Of a DNA stretch of 64,000 nucleotides, positions 1-9,542 are shown in pieces. The notes under the pieces were generated by a model. The model was not told the origin of the DNA and did no database searches. It worked only from the letters and a program-made list of their open reading frames with translations. Every line of letters begins with the position of its first letter. Positions within the stretch are counted from its first letter, which is position 1. The stretch comes from Flavobacterium shii (GTDB taxonomy: Bacteria > Bacteroidota > Bacteroidia > Flavobacteriales > Flavobacteriaceae), in assembly GCF_025847235.1 (NCBI RefSeq), contig NZ_JAOZEW010000004.1, positions 124,001-188,000 on the forward strand, written 5' to 3'. The position numbers were made by a program, and so were the translations under genes.

Positions 1-2480
1 GTGGGGGAACATCTATTAATGCTAGTGGAGACGCGCTTATTGTGGTTGATGGTTTTGCAGGAGTTTCTATGCCAGCGCCTCAGGATATAGCATCGGTAGA
101 GATATTAAAAGATGCATCGGCAACGGCTATTTATGGTTCCAGAGGTTCTAATGGAGTTATTATGGTTACTACCAAAAAAGGAAAGCCGGGTAAGACAGTT
201 ATTGAGTTTAGCAACTCTACTTCTGTGCAAGCAGTAAATAATAAATTAGATTTACTAGATGCAGATCAATTTGCAACTTACAGAAAAAGCTTTACAACAC
301 ATACGCAAGGCCCTGCAAATACAAATTGGCAAGATGTCATTTATCGTGAAGGAATGATATCGAACACGCAATTATCATTTTCAGGTGGTTCAGAGAAAGT
401 GCGATTCTATGTTTCTGGAAACTATTTTAATCAATCGGGAGTAGTAATTAATTCTGGAATCGATAAATACTCGATTGTGAGTAATCTTGAGGCAGATGTT
501 ACCGATAAATTTAAAGTAGGATTGAATTTGTTTCAAAGTAAATCCAACAAAGAAGGAATTGTAAGCCAAACAAGTGCTGGCGGAACTGGTGCTGCGGGTG
601 TTATTGCATCGGCTTACAGATTTATGCCCGATAAAGGAATTTACAACCCAGATGGTTCGTATACAACCTCAGCTCCTATTGGCGATGATATCGATAATCC
701 GTATGCAACAGCAATGGATAATGTGAGCGAAGTAGAATCGATTGTAAATAGATCTAACTTTTTTGCTACATACAAGTTTAATAAAAGCTTTGAGTTTAAA
801 ACTACATTGGGATTATCTGATTCTAATTCGCAAACAGGAAGATTCATTCCGTCAACATTAATAGCAGGGAAGACTATAAAAGGAGAAGCTTCGGTAAGTA
901 ACTCCAGAAATTCTTCTTTCCTTACAGAGAATTACCTAACATACAAACATGAAATTATAGAAAAAGGAATCTTAACTGTTCTTGGTGGTTACTCCTATCA
1001 GAAAAATAAAAACCAAACTTCTTATGCTGGATCTAGAGGATTCTTAACCAATACAAATTCGTATCATAATTTGGGTGCAGGAACTGTGTTCTTAAAACCG
1101 GGTTCTTCGTTGTCTGAAACAGAATTGATTTCGGCTTTTGGAAGGTTGAATTTTGATTATGCCGATAAATACTTATTTACGTTTACTGCCAGAAGAGATG
1201 GTTCGTCTAGCTTTAGTAAAAACGAAAAATATGGAACTTTCCCGTCGGGAGCAATTGGCTGGAATGTGAGCAAGGAAAATTTCTTAAAAGACAGTAAATC
1301 GATTTCTAATCTTAAACTAAGAGCTAGTTATGGTGCTACAGGAAATCCATCTATTGATCCTTATTCTACATTATCAAGATATTCAGAAATATATGATGTG
1401 AGCGGCGATGTAATTGTTAATGCCGTACAATTAACCTCATTAGACAATCCTAATTTAAAATGGGAAACATCATACCAACAAGATTACGGAATTGACCTAG
1501 GCTTGTTTGATAACAGAATTAGCTTAACTGCCGATTACTATAAAACCATTACTAAGGATTTATTGTTTAACAGACCTTTACCGGGAATCTCGGGAATTGC
1601 TTCTCAACTACAAAATGTGGGAGAATTAGAAAATAAAGGTTGGGAGCTTGGTATAAATACCAGAAATTTTATTGGTGAAGTTTTTACATGGTCTACCAAC
1701 TTTAATATTTCATCAAACAAGAATAAAGTATTAAAACTTGCCGATAACAAAGACTTACTTATTAACTCTACTCCAGGGCATTTTCTTGCCACAGATTCTC
1801 AAATCCTGAGAGTTGGACAACCTGTAGGTTCGTTTTTTGGGTTTGTCTATGATGGTGTTATCCAACAAGGAGAAACGGTTCTTCCCGGAAATTTTGAAAC
1901 TATTCCCGGTGGAGAAAAATTTAAAGATGTAAATGGCGACGGAAAATTAGACTCTAATGATAAAACAATTATTGGGAATCCTAATCCTGATTTCATCTTT
2001 GGGCTAAACAATGACTTTACCTATAAAAACTTTGATATGAATATCTTCTTTCAAGGTTCAGAAGGAAACCAGATATTGAATTATACCTTAATGGAATTAG
2101 CCTCTGGGAATAATAATGCAACTACTGAGGTTCTTGATGCTTGGACACCTACTCATACAGATACCAATGTGCCTATTAATGCTGCAAGAACTAAAAGAGT
2201 TACTTCTAGATTTGTTTATGATGCGAGTTACATTCGTTTAAAAAACGTTTCAATAGGATATAGCTTAAACGAAAAGTTTACTTCGAAAATGGGATTGAGC
2301 AAAATTCGCTTTTACGTAAGTGCACAAAATCTTTGGACAATTACCAACTATCCGGGTTCTGATCCTGAGGTAAACTATTTAAACGATACCAATACCAGAA
2401 GCAATACCAATTTGGGATTGGAATACGGAAGTTATCCAAACGTGAGAACATTCACTTTTGGCTTTAATGTAAAATTTTAG
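1..2480 (+). CDS. SusC/RagA-family TonB-dependent outer-membrane receptor (5' truncated by window)
   Basis: Outer-membrane TonB-dependent transporter that imports oligosaccharides together with its SusD partner. The open frame continues upstream of position 42 to the window edge, reading [18 protein letters not shown], which is the SusC plug-domain signature just before the usual VVDG motif, so the signal peptide, carboxypeptidase-like domain and start of the plug are outside the window. The rest is a plug plus a beta-barrel of about 800 residues that ends in FGFNVKF with a terminal aromatic residue, as expected for barrel insertion. SusD follows after 18 bp. Family assignment is firm; substrate is inferred from neighbours (GH88, GH2, PL28-like lyase) to be a uronic-acid polysaccharide. 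Confidence 0.95.
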   Translation, partial: GGTSINASGDALIVVDGFAGVSMPAPQDIASVEILKDASATAIYGSRGSNGVIMVTTKKGKPGKTVIEFSNSTSVQAVNNKLDLLDADQFATYRKSFTTHTQGPANTNWQDVIYREGMISNTQLSFSGGSEKVRFYVSGNYFNQSGVVINSGIDKYSIVSNLEADVTDKFKVGLNLFQSKSNKEGIVSQTSAGGTGAAGVIASAYRFMPDKGIYNPDGSYTTSAPIGDDIDNPYATAMDNVSEVESIVNRSNFFATYKFNKSFEFKTTLGLSDSNSQTGRFIPSTLIAGKTIKGEASVSNSRNSSFLTENYLTYKHEIIEKGILTVLGGYSYQKNKNQTSYAGSRGFLTNTNSYHNLGAGTVFLKPGSSLSETELISAFGRLNFDYADKYLFTFTARRDGSSSFSKNEKYGTFPSGAIGWNVSKENFLKDSKSISNLKLRASYGATGNPSIDPYSTLSRYSEIYDVSGDVIVNAVQLTSLDNPNLKWETSYQQDYGIDLGLFDNRISLTADYYKTITKDLLFNRPLPGISGIASQLQNVGELENKGWELGINTRNFIGEVFTWSTNFNISSNKNKVLKLADNKDLLINSTPGHFLATDSQILRVGQPVGSFFGFVYDGVIQQGETVLPGNFETIPGGEKFKDVNGDGKLDSNDKTIIGNPNPDFIFGLNNDFTYKNFDMNIFFQGSEGNQILNYTLMELASGNNNATTEVLDAWTPTHTDTNVPINAARTKRVTSRFVYDASYIRLKNVSIGYSLNEKFTSKMGLSKIRFYVSAQNLWTITNYPGSDPEVNYLNDTNTRSNTNLGLEYGSYPNVRTFTFGFNVKF

Positions 2481-2498
2481 TTTAATACAATACTACAC

Positions 2499-4016
2499 AT
2501 GAAAAAATATATAGCCTTATTTTTCTTGGGAGCATTTGCATTTGCGTGCTCAGACCTCGAAGAGCACCCTGTAGGAGTAATTCGTCCTGACAACTTTTTT
2601 AATAATACCGATGATTTGCAAGCAGCCGTAAATGGTAGCTTTGCCAATATTGCTCACAATAATTATTGGGGAAGAGAATTTACAATTGCCTTAATGTTAC
2701 GTGATGATATGTCGGATATTGGCGACAGAACAACCCAAGCGGCAAGAATCGATGTAAATGATTTTAGTATGAATGATACCAATGGTCTTGTTGCTAATTT
2801 CTGGCCACAATCGTATATTATTATCGCATCGGCAAATCAAGCAATAGCAGGAGCTGCAAAAACACCGGGAGATCCTGCCAAAGTAAATGCAATTGTTGCC
2901 CAAGCCTATTTTGCAAGAGCATTTACCTATTATCATTTGGTACGTATTTTTGGAGATATTCCGTACATCGATTTTGCTGTAAATGAAGTTTCGCAAGTAA
3001 ATAAATTAAGTAAAACCAAAGAAGCCGAAGTATATACAAAAATCATAGCCGATCTGGAATTTGCAAAACAATGGCTGGAGGATAAACCAAAAGTAAAAGC
3101 TGTTCCTGGAAAAGGTACTGCAGCAGGTTACCTGGCATCGGTATATCTTACATTAGGCAATTACCAAAAAGCATATGACGAAGCGAAATATGTTATTACA
3201 AACGAGGCAAAATTTGGTTTAGGATTAGATGCCGATTTTCAGGATTTATTTAATGCTACAAAAGCAGCTTCACTAAAAGAACCATTGTTTACTGTAGACT
3301 TTAACAATTTTACCTCAGGAAATTACGGTCAGGATTATACCGCGTTTTTTACAGGATCATTAAAAGATGATAGTTATGCTTATGGTCAGGGATTTTCTGT
3401 TGCCGTACCTTCCCTTAAAGTATTTAATGATTGGGATCAAAGAGATTATAGAAGAGCTGTGAGTTTTGATACCATTATCAGGAAGAAAACTGGTCCGGGT
3501 GGATCGTTACAAGTTTTCCCATCTAGTGATAATGAGAAAGCACCAAGACCACATATTGCCAAATATTTCCGTTTTCCGGGCAAAGCTGGGGCAAATGGTA
3601 GAACATCGCAGCACAATTACATTACGATGCGTTATGCCGAAGTATTGCTTACTGCAGCCGAAGCCTTAAACGAGATCACTCCCGGAACTACAGAGGCCGA
3701 AGGATATGTAAACAGAGTTCGTGCAAGAGCAAGAAATAAAGCGGGTAAACAAGTTTCCTTTCCTGCCAATGTTACTCCTAGCCTATCACAAGGCGATTTT
3801 AGAAAAATGGTTATCAACGAAAGAAGATTAGAGCTTGCATTCGAGTACATAAGATGGTACGATATTAAGAGATTAAAAAACGGACCTGAAGTATTTGGAC
3901 CAGCAGGTTTTGAACCTCATGCTAACTTTGACCCAACAAGAGATTATTACTTCCCATTACCAGGAACCGAAATAGCAATAAACCCTAATTTGGCTCCTAA
4001 TAACCCTGGTTACTAA
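2499..4016 (+). CDS. SusD/RagB-family surface glycan-binding lipoprotein
   Basis: Cell-surface lipoprotein that caps the SusC transporter and binds glycan. The first 17 residues form a lipoprotein signal ending in AFAC, with Cys17 as the lipidation site, followed by the typical DLEEHP start. The middle has TPR-like helices (AYFARAFTYYHLVRIFGDIPY is typical). The C-terminal half carries the SusD signature INERRLELAFEYIRWYDIKR and ends with YYFPLPGTEIAINPNL. Length of 505 aa is normal. It lies 18 bp after susC and 20 bp before the GH88 gene, so the four genes look like one operon. Confidence 0.95.
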   Translation: MKKYIALFFLGAFAFACSDLEEHPVGVIRPDNFFNNTDDLQAAVNGSFANIAHNNYWGREFTIALMLRDDMSDIGDRTTQAARIDVNDFSMNDTNGLVANFWPQSYIIIASANQAIAGAAKTPGDPAKVNAIVAQAYFARAFTYYHLVRIFGDIPYIDFAVNEVSQVNKLSKTKEAEVYTKIIADLEFAKQWLEDKPKVKAVPGKGTAAGYLASVYLTLGNYQKAYDEAKYVITNEAKFGLGLDADFQDLFNATKAASLKEPLFTVDFNNFTSGNYGQDYTAFFTGSLKDDSYAYGQGFSVAVPSLKVFNDWDQRDYRRAVSFDTIIRKKTGPGGSLQVFPSSDNEKAPRPHIAKYFRFPGKAGANGRTSQHNYITMRYAEVLLTAAEALNEITPGTTEAEGYVNRVRARARNKAGKQVSFPANVTPSLSQGDFRKMVINERRLELAFEYIRWYDIKRLKNGPEVFGPAGFEPHANFDPTRDYYFPLPGTEIAINPNLAPNNPGY

Positions 4017-4036
4017 AATCCTATTAATTAAATATT

Positions 4037-5218
4037 ATGAATAAAATTAGTCACATATTTTTTATTCTTGGGTTTGCATTGCTGTTTACAGCGTGTAAAT
4101 CCAAGAATAATACACAAACAAACACAACTGCACAAACAAATAATTTGCTAGAAACACGCTATAAAATGCTACTCGATTACCCTGTAGATTCTATGTCGAT
4201 GCCACGGAGTATGACCATTAAAAACAATCATATAAAGAAAGTAGGTTCTGGAGATTGGACAAGTGCTTTTTATGCCGGAAACTTATGGCAATTGTATAAA
4301 CTTACAGGCGACTCCAGATATAAAACTCAAGCCGAAAAGTGGACACCTTTTAGCAAAAAGGAAAGCGTAAATGCACATTCTCACGATGTAGGATTCAAGA
4401 TTTATTGCAGTTATGGCGAAGGATTAAAAATGGAGAATAATCCCGAATATGCAAAAGTAATCGTAAAAGGAGCCGAAACATTATGTACCCGTTTTAACGA
4501 AAAAGTAGGTTCTATACGTTCTTGGGATTTCAACAAAGACATTTGGGACTTTCCTGTTATTATCGATAATATGATGAATCTAGAATTGCTGTTTGAAGCA
4601 ACTAAATTATCTGGGAATACTAAATACAGAGATATTGCCATAAAACACGCCAATACAACCTTAAAAAACCAGTTTAGAGAAAACAATAGCTGTTATCATG
4701 TTATAGATTATAATCCTGTTACAGGAGCAGTAAGAAAGAAAACTACGCTACAAGGTTATAACGATGCATCGTCTTGGGCTCGCGGGCAAGCGTGGGCAGT
4801 TTATGGTTTTACCATGTCATACCGATATACCAAAGATCCTGCTTATAAAAAACAAGCCGAAGCAACAGCACAATTTTTTATGACCAATAAAAAATTGCCC
4901 GAAGATGGAATACCATATTGGGATTTTAATGACCCAAGTATTCCTAATGCTGCACGCGACGCATCGGCAGCAGCAATTATGGCTTCGGCTTTATATGAGT
5001 TGTATGGCTATACTCAAAACAAAAGTTATTTGGCCTACGCCAATAAAATAATCAACTCTTTAAGTTCGGATAAATACGTTTTGGATAGCAAGATTAATGC
5101 GCCATTTATATTAGATCATAGTACAGGAAACTGGCCTAAACATGACGAAATCGATGAGCCAATTGTATATGCCGACTATTATTTTCTAGAAGCAATATTA
5201 AGAAAAAAAGCCTTATAA
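4037..5218 (+). CDS. GH88 unsaturated glucuronyl hydrolase, lipoprotein
   Basis: Predicted to remove the 4,5-unsaturated uronic acid that a polysaccharide lyase leaves at the non-reducing end of its oligosaccharide products. The N-terminus is a lipoprotein signal with LLFTAC (Cys20). The GH88 (alpha/alpha)6-barrel motifs are present: SHDVGF with Asp117 and IIDNMMNLELL with Asp177. Their 60-residue spacing matches the two catalytic aspartates of the Bacillus enzyme (88 and 149, from memory). The late motif AARDASAAAIMASALYEL is also typical. It sits 20 bp after susD and 4 bp before a GH2 gene. The PL28-like lyase downstream would supply its substrate. GH105 is a less likely alternative. Confidence 0.9.
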   Translation: MNKISHIFFILGFALLFTACKSKNNTQTNTTAQTNNLLETRYKMLLDYPVDSMSMPRSMTIKNNHIKKVGSGDWTSAFYAGNLWQLYKLTGDSRYKTQAEKWTPFSKKESVNAHSHDVGFKIYCSYGEGLKMENNPEYAKVIVKGAETLCTRFNEKVGSIRSWDFNKDIWDFPVIIDNMMNLELLFEATKLSGNTKYRDIAIKHANTTLKNQFRENNSCYHVIDYNPVTGAVRKKTTLQGYNDASSWARGQAWAVYGFTMSYRYTKDPAYKKQAEATAQFFMTNKKLPEDGIPYWDFNDPSIPNAARDASAAAIMASALYELYGYTQNKSYLAYANKIINSLSSDKYVLDSKINAPFILDHSTGNWPKHDEIDEPIVYADYYFLEAILRKKAL

Positions 5219-5222
5219 CTTT

Positions 5223-7655
5223 ATGAAAAAACTATCCTACAACTATAAGCCATTTACAACTATAGCGCTCCTTATTATTTTTCAGTTATGTATCATTAGT
5301 GCTTATGGTCAAGCCAATGCTGCAATGCGTACCAAAACAAACATCAATGACAATTGGTTGTATCTGGAAAACAGTTCACCAAATCTCAATGATGCGAAAA
5401 AAGCAACAAACTGGAGCGCATTAAACTTGCCACATTCTTGGAACAGTGAAGACGCAACCGACTTAAATCCAGGTTACAGAAGAGATGCCAGTTGGTATCA
5501 AAAAAAACTGAACATTCCGCAAATAGATAAAAACCAACAGTATTATTTATATTTTGAAGGATCTAATGTTACCACCAAAGTTTATGTAAATGGTAAAGAA
5601 GCTGGCGGACATATTGGTGGTTATATTGGGTTTACAATCGACATTACTAATTATATAAACCAAGGAAACAATGACGTTTTTGTACGTGTAGATAATAGTT
5701 ATGATATCGAAATTATACCGTCGCAAAAAAGTGATTTCTTTATTTATGGCGGAATCACACGAGATGTTTGGTTTGTGACTAAATATAAAAACCACATTGA
5801 TAATTTAAAGATTACAACACCACAGGTTTCTGCCAAAAGTGCTTCGGTAAATATTTTGACTTCGACCATAAATCCTGAGAATTCTAAGGATTTATCATTA
5901 ACCGTAATTCTTAAAAATCCGAAAGGAAAAAAAGTAGCCAGTAAAACAATTGCAGTTACAGATAAAACAACAAATATAGCATTCGAGAATCTTAAAAATC
6001 CTGAATTATGGGATACCGAGAAACCTAATCTATACACAATAACAGCTATTTTATCAGAGAAGAATCAGGCAAAAGACAGCGTAAACGAAAAAGTAGGTTT
6101 TAGATGGTTTGAGTTTAAAGATCACGGACCTTTTTTCCTTAACGGAAAAAGATTGCTTATTCGTGGTACACATCGTCATGAAGAACAAGCTGGCGTAGGC
6201 GCAGCAATGACCAATGCGCAACATCGTGCCGATATGGAATCGATTAAGAAAATGGGCGCAAATTTTGTTCGCTTGGCACATTATCCGCAAGATCCTGAGG
6301 TTTATAAAGCCTGTGATGAACTTGGACTTTTGGTTTGGGACGAATTGCCTTGGTGTCGTGGCGGAATTGGGAATGAGGTTTGGAAAACCAACACCAAAAA
6401 TATGTTGACCGAAATCATTAATCAGAACTACAATCACCCAAGTATTATTATCTGGTCATTAGGTAATGAAATGAACTGGTTACCCGATTTCCCCGATGGA
6501 GACAATACCGAAAAAACGAATGCTTTTTTAACGGAATTAAACGACATCTCGCACAAACTGGATCCTACAAGAAAAACAGCAATCCGAAAATATTATGAAG
6601 GTTCACAAATCGTAGATGTATTCTCCCCTTCTATCTGGTCGGGATGGTATTCTGGAAGTTATAAAAGCTACCAAAAAGCAATTGATGTTTACAAAAAAGA
6701 ATACAAACATTTTATCCATGCCGAATATGGTGGCGATAGTCATGTAGGGAGACACAGCGAAAATCCTGTTACGGGCGAAGGCGTGATAAAAGCCGAAGGC
6801 TGGGAAGAAGCAATTGTACAAACCAAAGTGGCTAATATTGCTCAAATCGGAGATTGGAGCGAAAGCTATATCGTCGATTTATTCGATTGGCATTTGCATA
6901 TATCAGAGAATGACCCAACATTTGTGGGGAATATTCAATGGGCGTTTAAAGATTTTGCTACGCCATTACGTCCCGAAGATGATATTCCGTACATGAACCA
7001 AAAAGGAATCATGGACAGAAGCGGAAATCCTAAAGATGCCTATTACGTTTTTAAAAGCTATTGGAGCAAAGAACCATTTACATACATCGAATCGCATACT
7101 TGGACAGAACGCCAAGGTCCTGAGAATATACCAAAAACAATAAACGTATTTAGCAATTGCGAAAAAGTAACGTTGTACCACGAAGGAAAATCTCTTGGAG
7201 AAAAGCAACGAAATAGTACTACATACCCAGCTTGTGGTTTAACTTGGAATGTTAATTTTATAAAAGGAGACAATACCTTAATTGCAATTGGTAAAGACAA
7301 AAATGGCAAAACAGTTTCGGATACTTTAAAAGTAAATTATCGCTTTAAGAAAAATGAAGCAGCAACATCTTTAAAATTATCTTCAGAGAAATTAAAAAAT
7401 GGAAATTACCTCGTTACAGCAATCGCAATAGACAATAACGATTTACGCTGTTTAGATTATGAAGAAAGCGTTTATTTTCAGTGTCTAAAAGGAGGTAAAA
7501 CCATGAAAAGCCAAGGAACGCCTACAGGAAGCGAGTCTATTAAAATGGCAAACGGAAAAGCATCTATAGAAGTAGTTCCTGATGGAACAAATGCACCAAT
7601 TGAAATGACAGTATTAAATCAGAGTTTTAAAGGAGAATATTTAAAAATACCATAA
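5223..7655 (+). CDS. GH2 exo-glycosidase (beta-galactosidase/beta-glucuronidase type), secreted
   Basis: Large GH2 hydrolase of 810 aa with an N-terminal signal peptide ending near ISAYGQ. Domains in order: sugar-binding jelly roll (about 35-190, with YGGITRDVWF), Ig-like domain (190-295), TIM barrel (300-600) and C-terminal beta domains. Catalytic residues are visible: acid/base Glu416 in WSLGNEMNW and nucleophile Glu501 in HAEYGGD. The insertion of LPDFPDGD after the acid/base is a subfamily feature. The exact sugar cannot be read from sequence; the neighbouring GH88 and lyase suggest a neutral or uronic beta-linked residue of a uronic-acid polymer. It starts 4 bp after GH88, so translation is probably coupled. 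A 450-bp repeat-rich gap follows. Confidence 0.9.
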   Translation: MKKLSYNYKPFTTIALLIIFQLCIISAYGQANAAMRTKTNINDNWLYLENSSPNLNDAKKATNWSALNLPHSWNSEDATDLNPGYRRDASWYQKKLNIPQIDKNQQYYLYFEGSNVTTKVYVNGKEAGGHIGGYIGFTIDITNYINQGNNDVFVRVDNSYDIEIIPSQKSDFFIYGGITRDVWFVTKYKNHIDNLKITTPQVSAKSASVNILTSTINPENSKDLSLTVILKNPKGKKVASKTIAVTDKTTNIAFENLKNPELWDTEKPNLYTITAILSEKNQAKDSVNEKVGFRWFEFKDHGPFFLNGKRLLIRGTHRHEEQAGVGAAMTNAQHRADMESIKKMGANFVRLAHYPQDPEVYKACDELGLLVWDELPWCRGGIGNEVWKTNTKNMLTEIINQNYNHPSIIIWSLGNEMNWLPDFPDGDNTEKTNAFLTELNDISHKLDPTRKTAIRKYYEGSQIVDVFSPSIWSGWYSGSYKSYQKAIDVYKKEYKHFIHAEYGGDSHVGRHSENPVTGEGVIKAEGWEEAIVQTKVANIAQIGDWSESYIVDLFDWHLHISENDPTFVGNIQWAFKDFATPLRPEDDIPYMNQKGIMDRSGNPKDAYYVFKSYWSKEPFTYIESHTWTERQGPENIPKTINVFSNCEKVTLYHEGKSLGEKQRNSTTYPACGLTWNVNFIKGDNTLIAIGKDKNGKTVSDTLKVNYRFKKNEAATSLKLSSEKLKNGNYLVTAIAIDNNDLRCLDYEESVYFQCLKGGKTMKSQGTPTGSESIKMANGKASIEVVPDGTNAPIEMTVLNQSFKGEYLKIP

Positions 7656-8103
7656 CAGGAATACGGAGCGTTATAATATATAGTGAGATTATGTTTTTAG
7701 GTTTTTAGGTAAACTTAACGGGATTTGTTTCCCAAAGGCACAGCCTTTTATAAAAAGATTCTTTTCTTCTCATTTTTATCATCCTGAGGAACGAAGACAC
7801 GAGCGATAGCGAACTGGCGAAGCAATCTCCGTTAGTTATTCCATAATCTTTGTTGAGCTAAGATTATAAATTGGCTCCTGCTTTAGCTGGAGTTTAAAGA
7901 ATTGATTGTAATTTGGCTTTAGCCAAAAATAATAAGCATTTGGCTAAAGCCGAAAATCTATAATTTCATTTTATTATTCCAGCTAAAGCTGGAGCCAATT
8001 CAAACTTTGCGCCTTGGCTAGAAATTCTCTAATCTGTAATAACAATAATACAATTCATTGGCTTAAGCCAAAACAATAATGACTAACTAATAATGTATTA
8101 CTT
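7656..8103. repeat. Intergenic palindrome cluster (GGCTTTAGCC family)
   Basis: No gene is visible in this gap. It contains several related palindromes: an outer inverted repeat, ATTGGCTCCTGCTTTAGCTGG at 7870-7890 against its complement at 7979-7999 (20 of 21 bases pair); inner hairpins around 7911-7928 and 7939-7955 built on TTTGGCTTTAGCC; and a perfect 14-bp palindrome TTGGCTTAAGCCAA at 8058-8071. Such structures can act as REP-like elements, transcription attenuators or mRNA stabilisers between the GH2 and the lyase gene. No TAnnTTTG promoter motif was found before the lyase start. Confidence 0.7.
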
Positions 8104-9237
8104 ATGAAATCAATAAACTTTTGCCCAATTGTTTTAGCATTACTTGCAAATTTTACAAGCAATGCCCAAGTGACATTAAACGCCGATGGTCCTGGCGGAA
8201 TTGGAACTTATGAGTTAATATCGAGTGTGTTCTCGCCAAGTGTACCTCTTGGAGCAATCGAAGCTCCCGATGCAATACATCCGAGTTTTGGTCGTCATAT
8301 TGCTGAGGTTTTCGATACTGAATTAAACAAAAATGTATTTGTATTTTATTCTCACGTACAATCTACACCGCCAGATAACGAACCCGTAGCAGGCAAAACC
8401 GATAGGCAACGTGTAGAGATAAAAACCTATGCCCCATCGCCCGATAATTTAAAAGGGACACTTGGCGAGACAGTACAATACAAATGGCGTTTTAAAGTTC
8501 CGGTAGGATTTAAACCTACTACAAGTTTTACACATATCCATCAGGTAAAAGCGGTAGATGGCGACGACGACGATCCTCTTTTTACTTTAACACTGAGAAA
8601 GCTATCCAACGGAGCAACCAGACTAGAACTAATTTATGATAAAGATGCCGCTGCAGCAACCATAAAATATCAAACGCCTAATATGTCTTTATTCGAAGGA
8701 GTTTGGGTAGAAGCTACAGAAACTATTGCAATAGGTTTACAAGGAACGTATTCGATACTTATAAAAAAAGTAAGCGACGGAACAGTACTTATGAATTACA
8801 GTAATCCGAATATTCAAACCATTCGTCCAGCCTATACTTCATCTACAGGAACTGTTTATACAGCAAATTCTTTTATTAGACCTAAATGGGGAATCTATCG
8901 TAGTTTGACCGATATTGGGAATATGAGAGATGAAGCAATGCGTTTTTCTGATTTTAGCATTCAGGAGCTAACAACTACTTTAGCGACTAAAGATAATCCA
9001 TCTGCTGAAATTCCTATAAAATTTGCTAATCCTGTTACTGATAAACTTGAATTATCAGACGATATTTTGAATAATTATAACGGAATAATGATATACGACA
9101 GTAATGGAAAACAAGTTATTACCCATGATACGATTACGTCGAATATTAATGTATCCTCGTTAAAACCCGGAATTTATATTGTAAAATTCAAGAAAGAAAA
9201 TACAATATCAAAAGGCACCAAAATGATTAAAAAATAA
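8104..9237 (+). CDS. PL28-like polysaccharide lyase (ulvan-lyase family) with type IX secretion sorting domain
   Basis: Probable extracellular endolyase that cuts a uronic-acid polysaccharide by beta-elimination. The signal peptide ends near TSNAQ. Residues about 22-295 resemble the beta-jelly-roll PL28 ulvan lyases of marine Flavobacteriia, recalled from memory: GPGGIGTYELISSV, PSFGRHIAEVFDTELNKNVF, DRQRVEIKTYAPSPDNLKG, FTHIHQVKAV, FIRPKWGIYRSL and LRDEAMRFSDFSI-like stretches. Residues about 305-377 form a type A T9SS C-terminal domain (IMIYDSNGKQV, LKPGIYIVKF, ending TKMIKK), so it is secreted or surface-anchored. A lyase next to GH88 makes biochemical sense because GH88 needs unsaturated ends. 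The exact substrate is uncertain and the family call rests on remembered similarity. Confidence 0.75.
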   Translation: MKSINFCPIVLALLANFTSNAQVTLNADGPGGIGTYELISSVFSPSVPLGAIEAPDAIHPSFGRHIAEVFDTELNKNVFVFYSHVQSTPPDNEPVAGKTDRQRVEIKTYAPSPDNLKGTLGETVQYKWRFKVPVGFKPTTSFTHIHQVKAVDGDDDDPLFTLTLRKLSNGATRLELIYDKDAAAATIKYQTPNMSLFEGVWVEATETIAIGLQGTYSILIKKVSDGTVLMNYSNPNIQTIRPAYTSSTGTVYTANSFIRPKWGIYRSLTDIGNMRDEAMRFSDFSIQELTTTLATKDNPSAEIPIKFANPVTDKLELSDDILNNYNGIMIYDSNGKQVITHDTITSNINVSSLKPGIYIVKFKKENTISKGTKMIKK

Positions 9238-9542
9238 TACACTAAACAATAAAATATAGTTTTTAAAACTCGTTTGGAAGTTATTTAACACATAGAAACA
9301 TAGACTATATATGCAAAAAAGAGCACCAAAAGAAATACATTTCTTTCACATAGTCAGCTTTGTGTTTTTGAAATAAGTGAAACGCCTTTTTTGAGAATCC
9401 GAAATCTATGTTTCTATGTATTAAAATCATTTATGCTCAACGGATTAAACTTTAAACTCTTCGCTTAATGGCTAACTTTTTATCTTAAACCATATAAGCC
9501 ATTTAAGAAAATATAAGCCTTAATAATCTTTAAAAAATTACA
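9238..9542. repeat. Intergenic region with 14-bp inverted repeat
   Basis: Gap of about 305 bp without a visible gene. It holds a perfect inverted repeat, ACATAGAAACATAG at 9290-9303 and CTATGTTTCTATGT at 9406-9419, about 100 bp apart, which could form a long imperfect hairpin downstream of the lyase gene. The last 60 bp before the GH2 start include CATATAAGCC-type repeats. No clear promoter was found. Confidence 0.55.

Noticed and set aside
2697-2996. Antisense open frames inside susD, GH2 and other genes
   Set aside because: They mirror strong coding sequence on the other strand and show no independent motifs or start signals.
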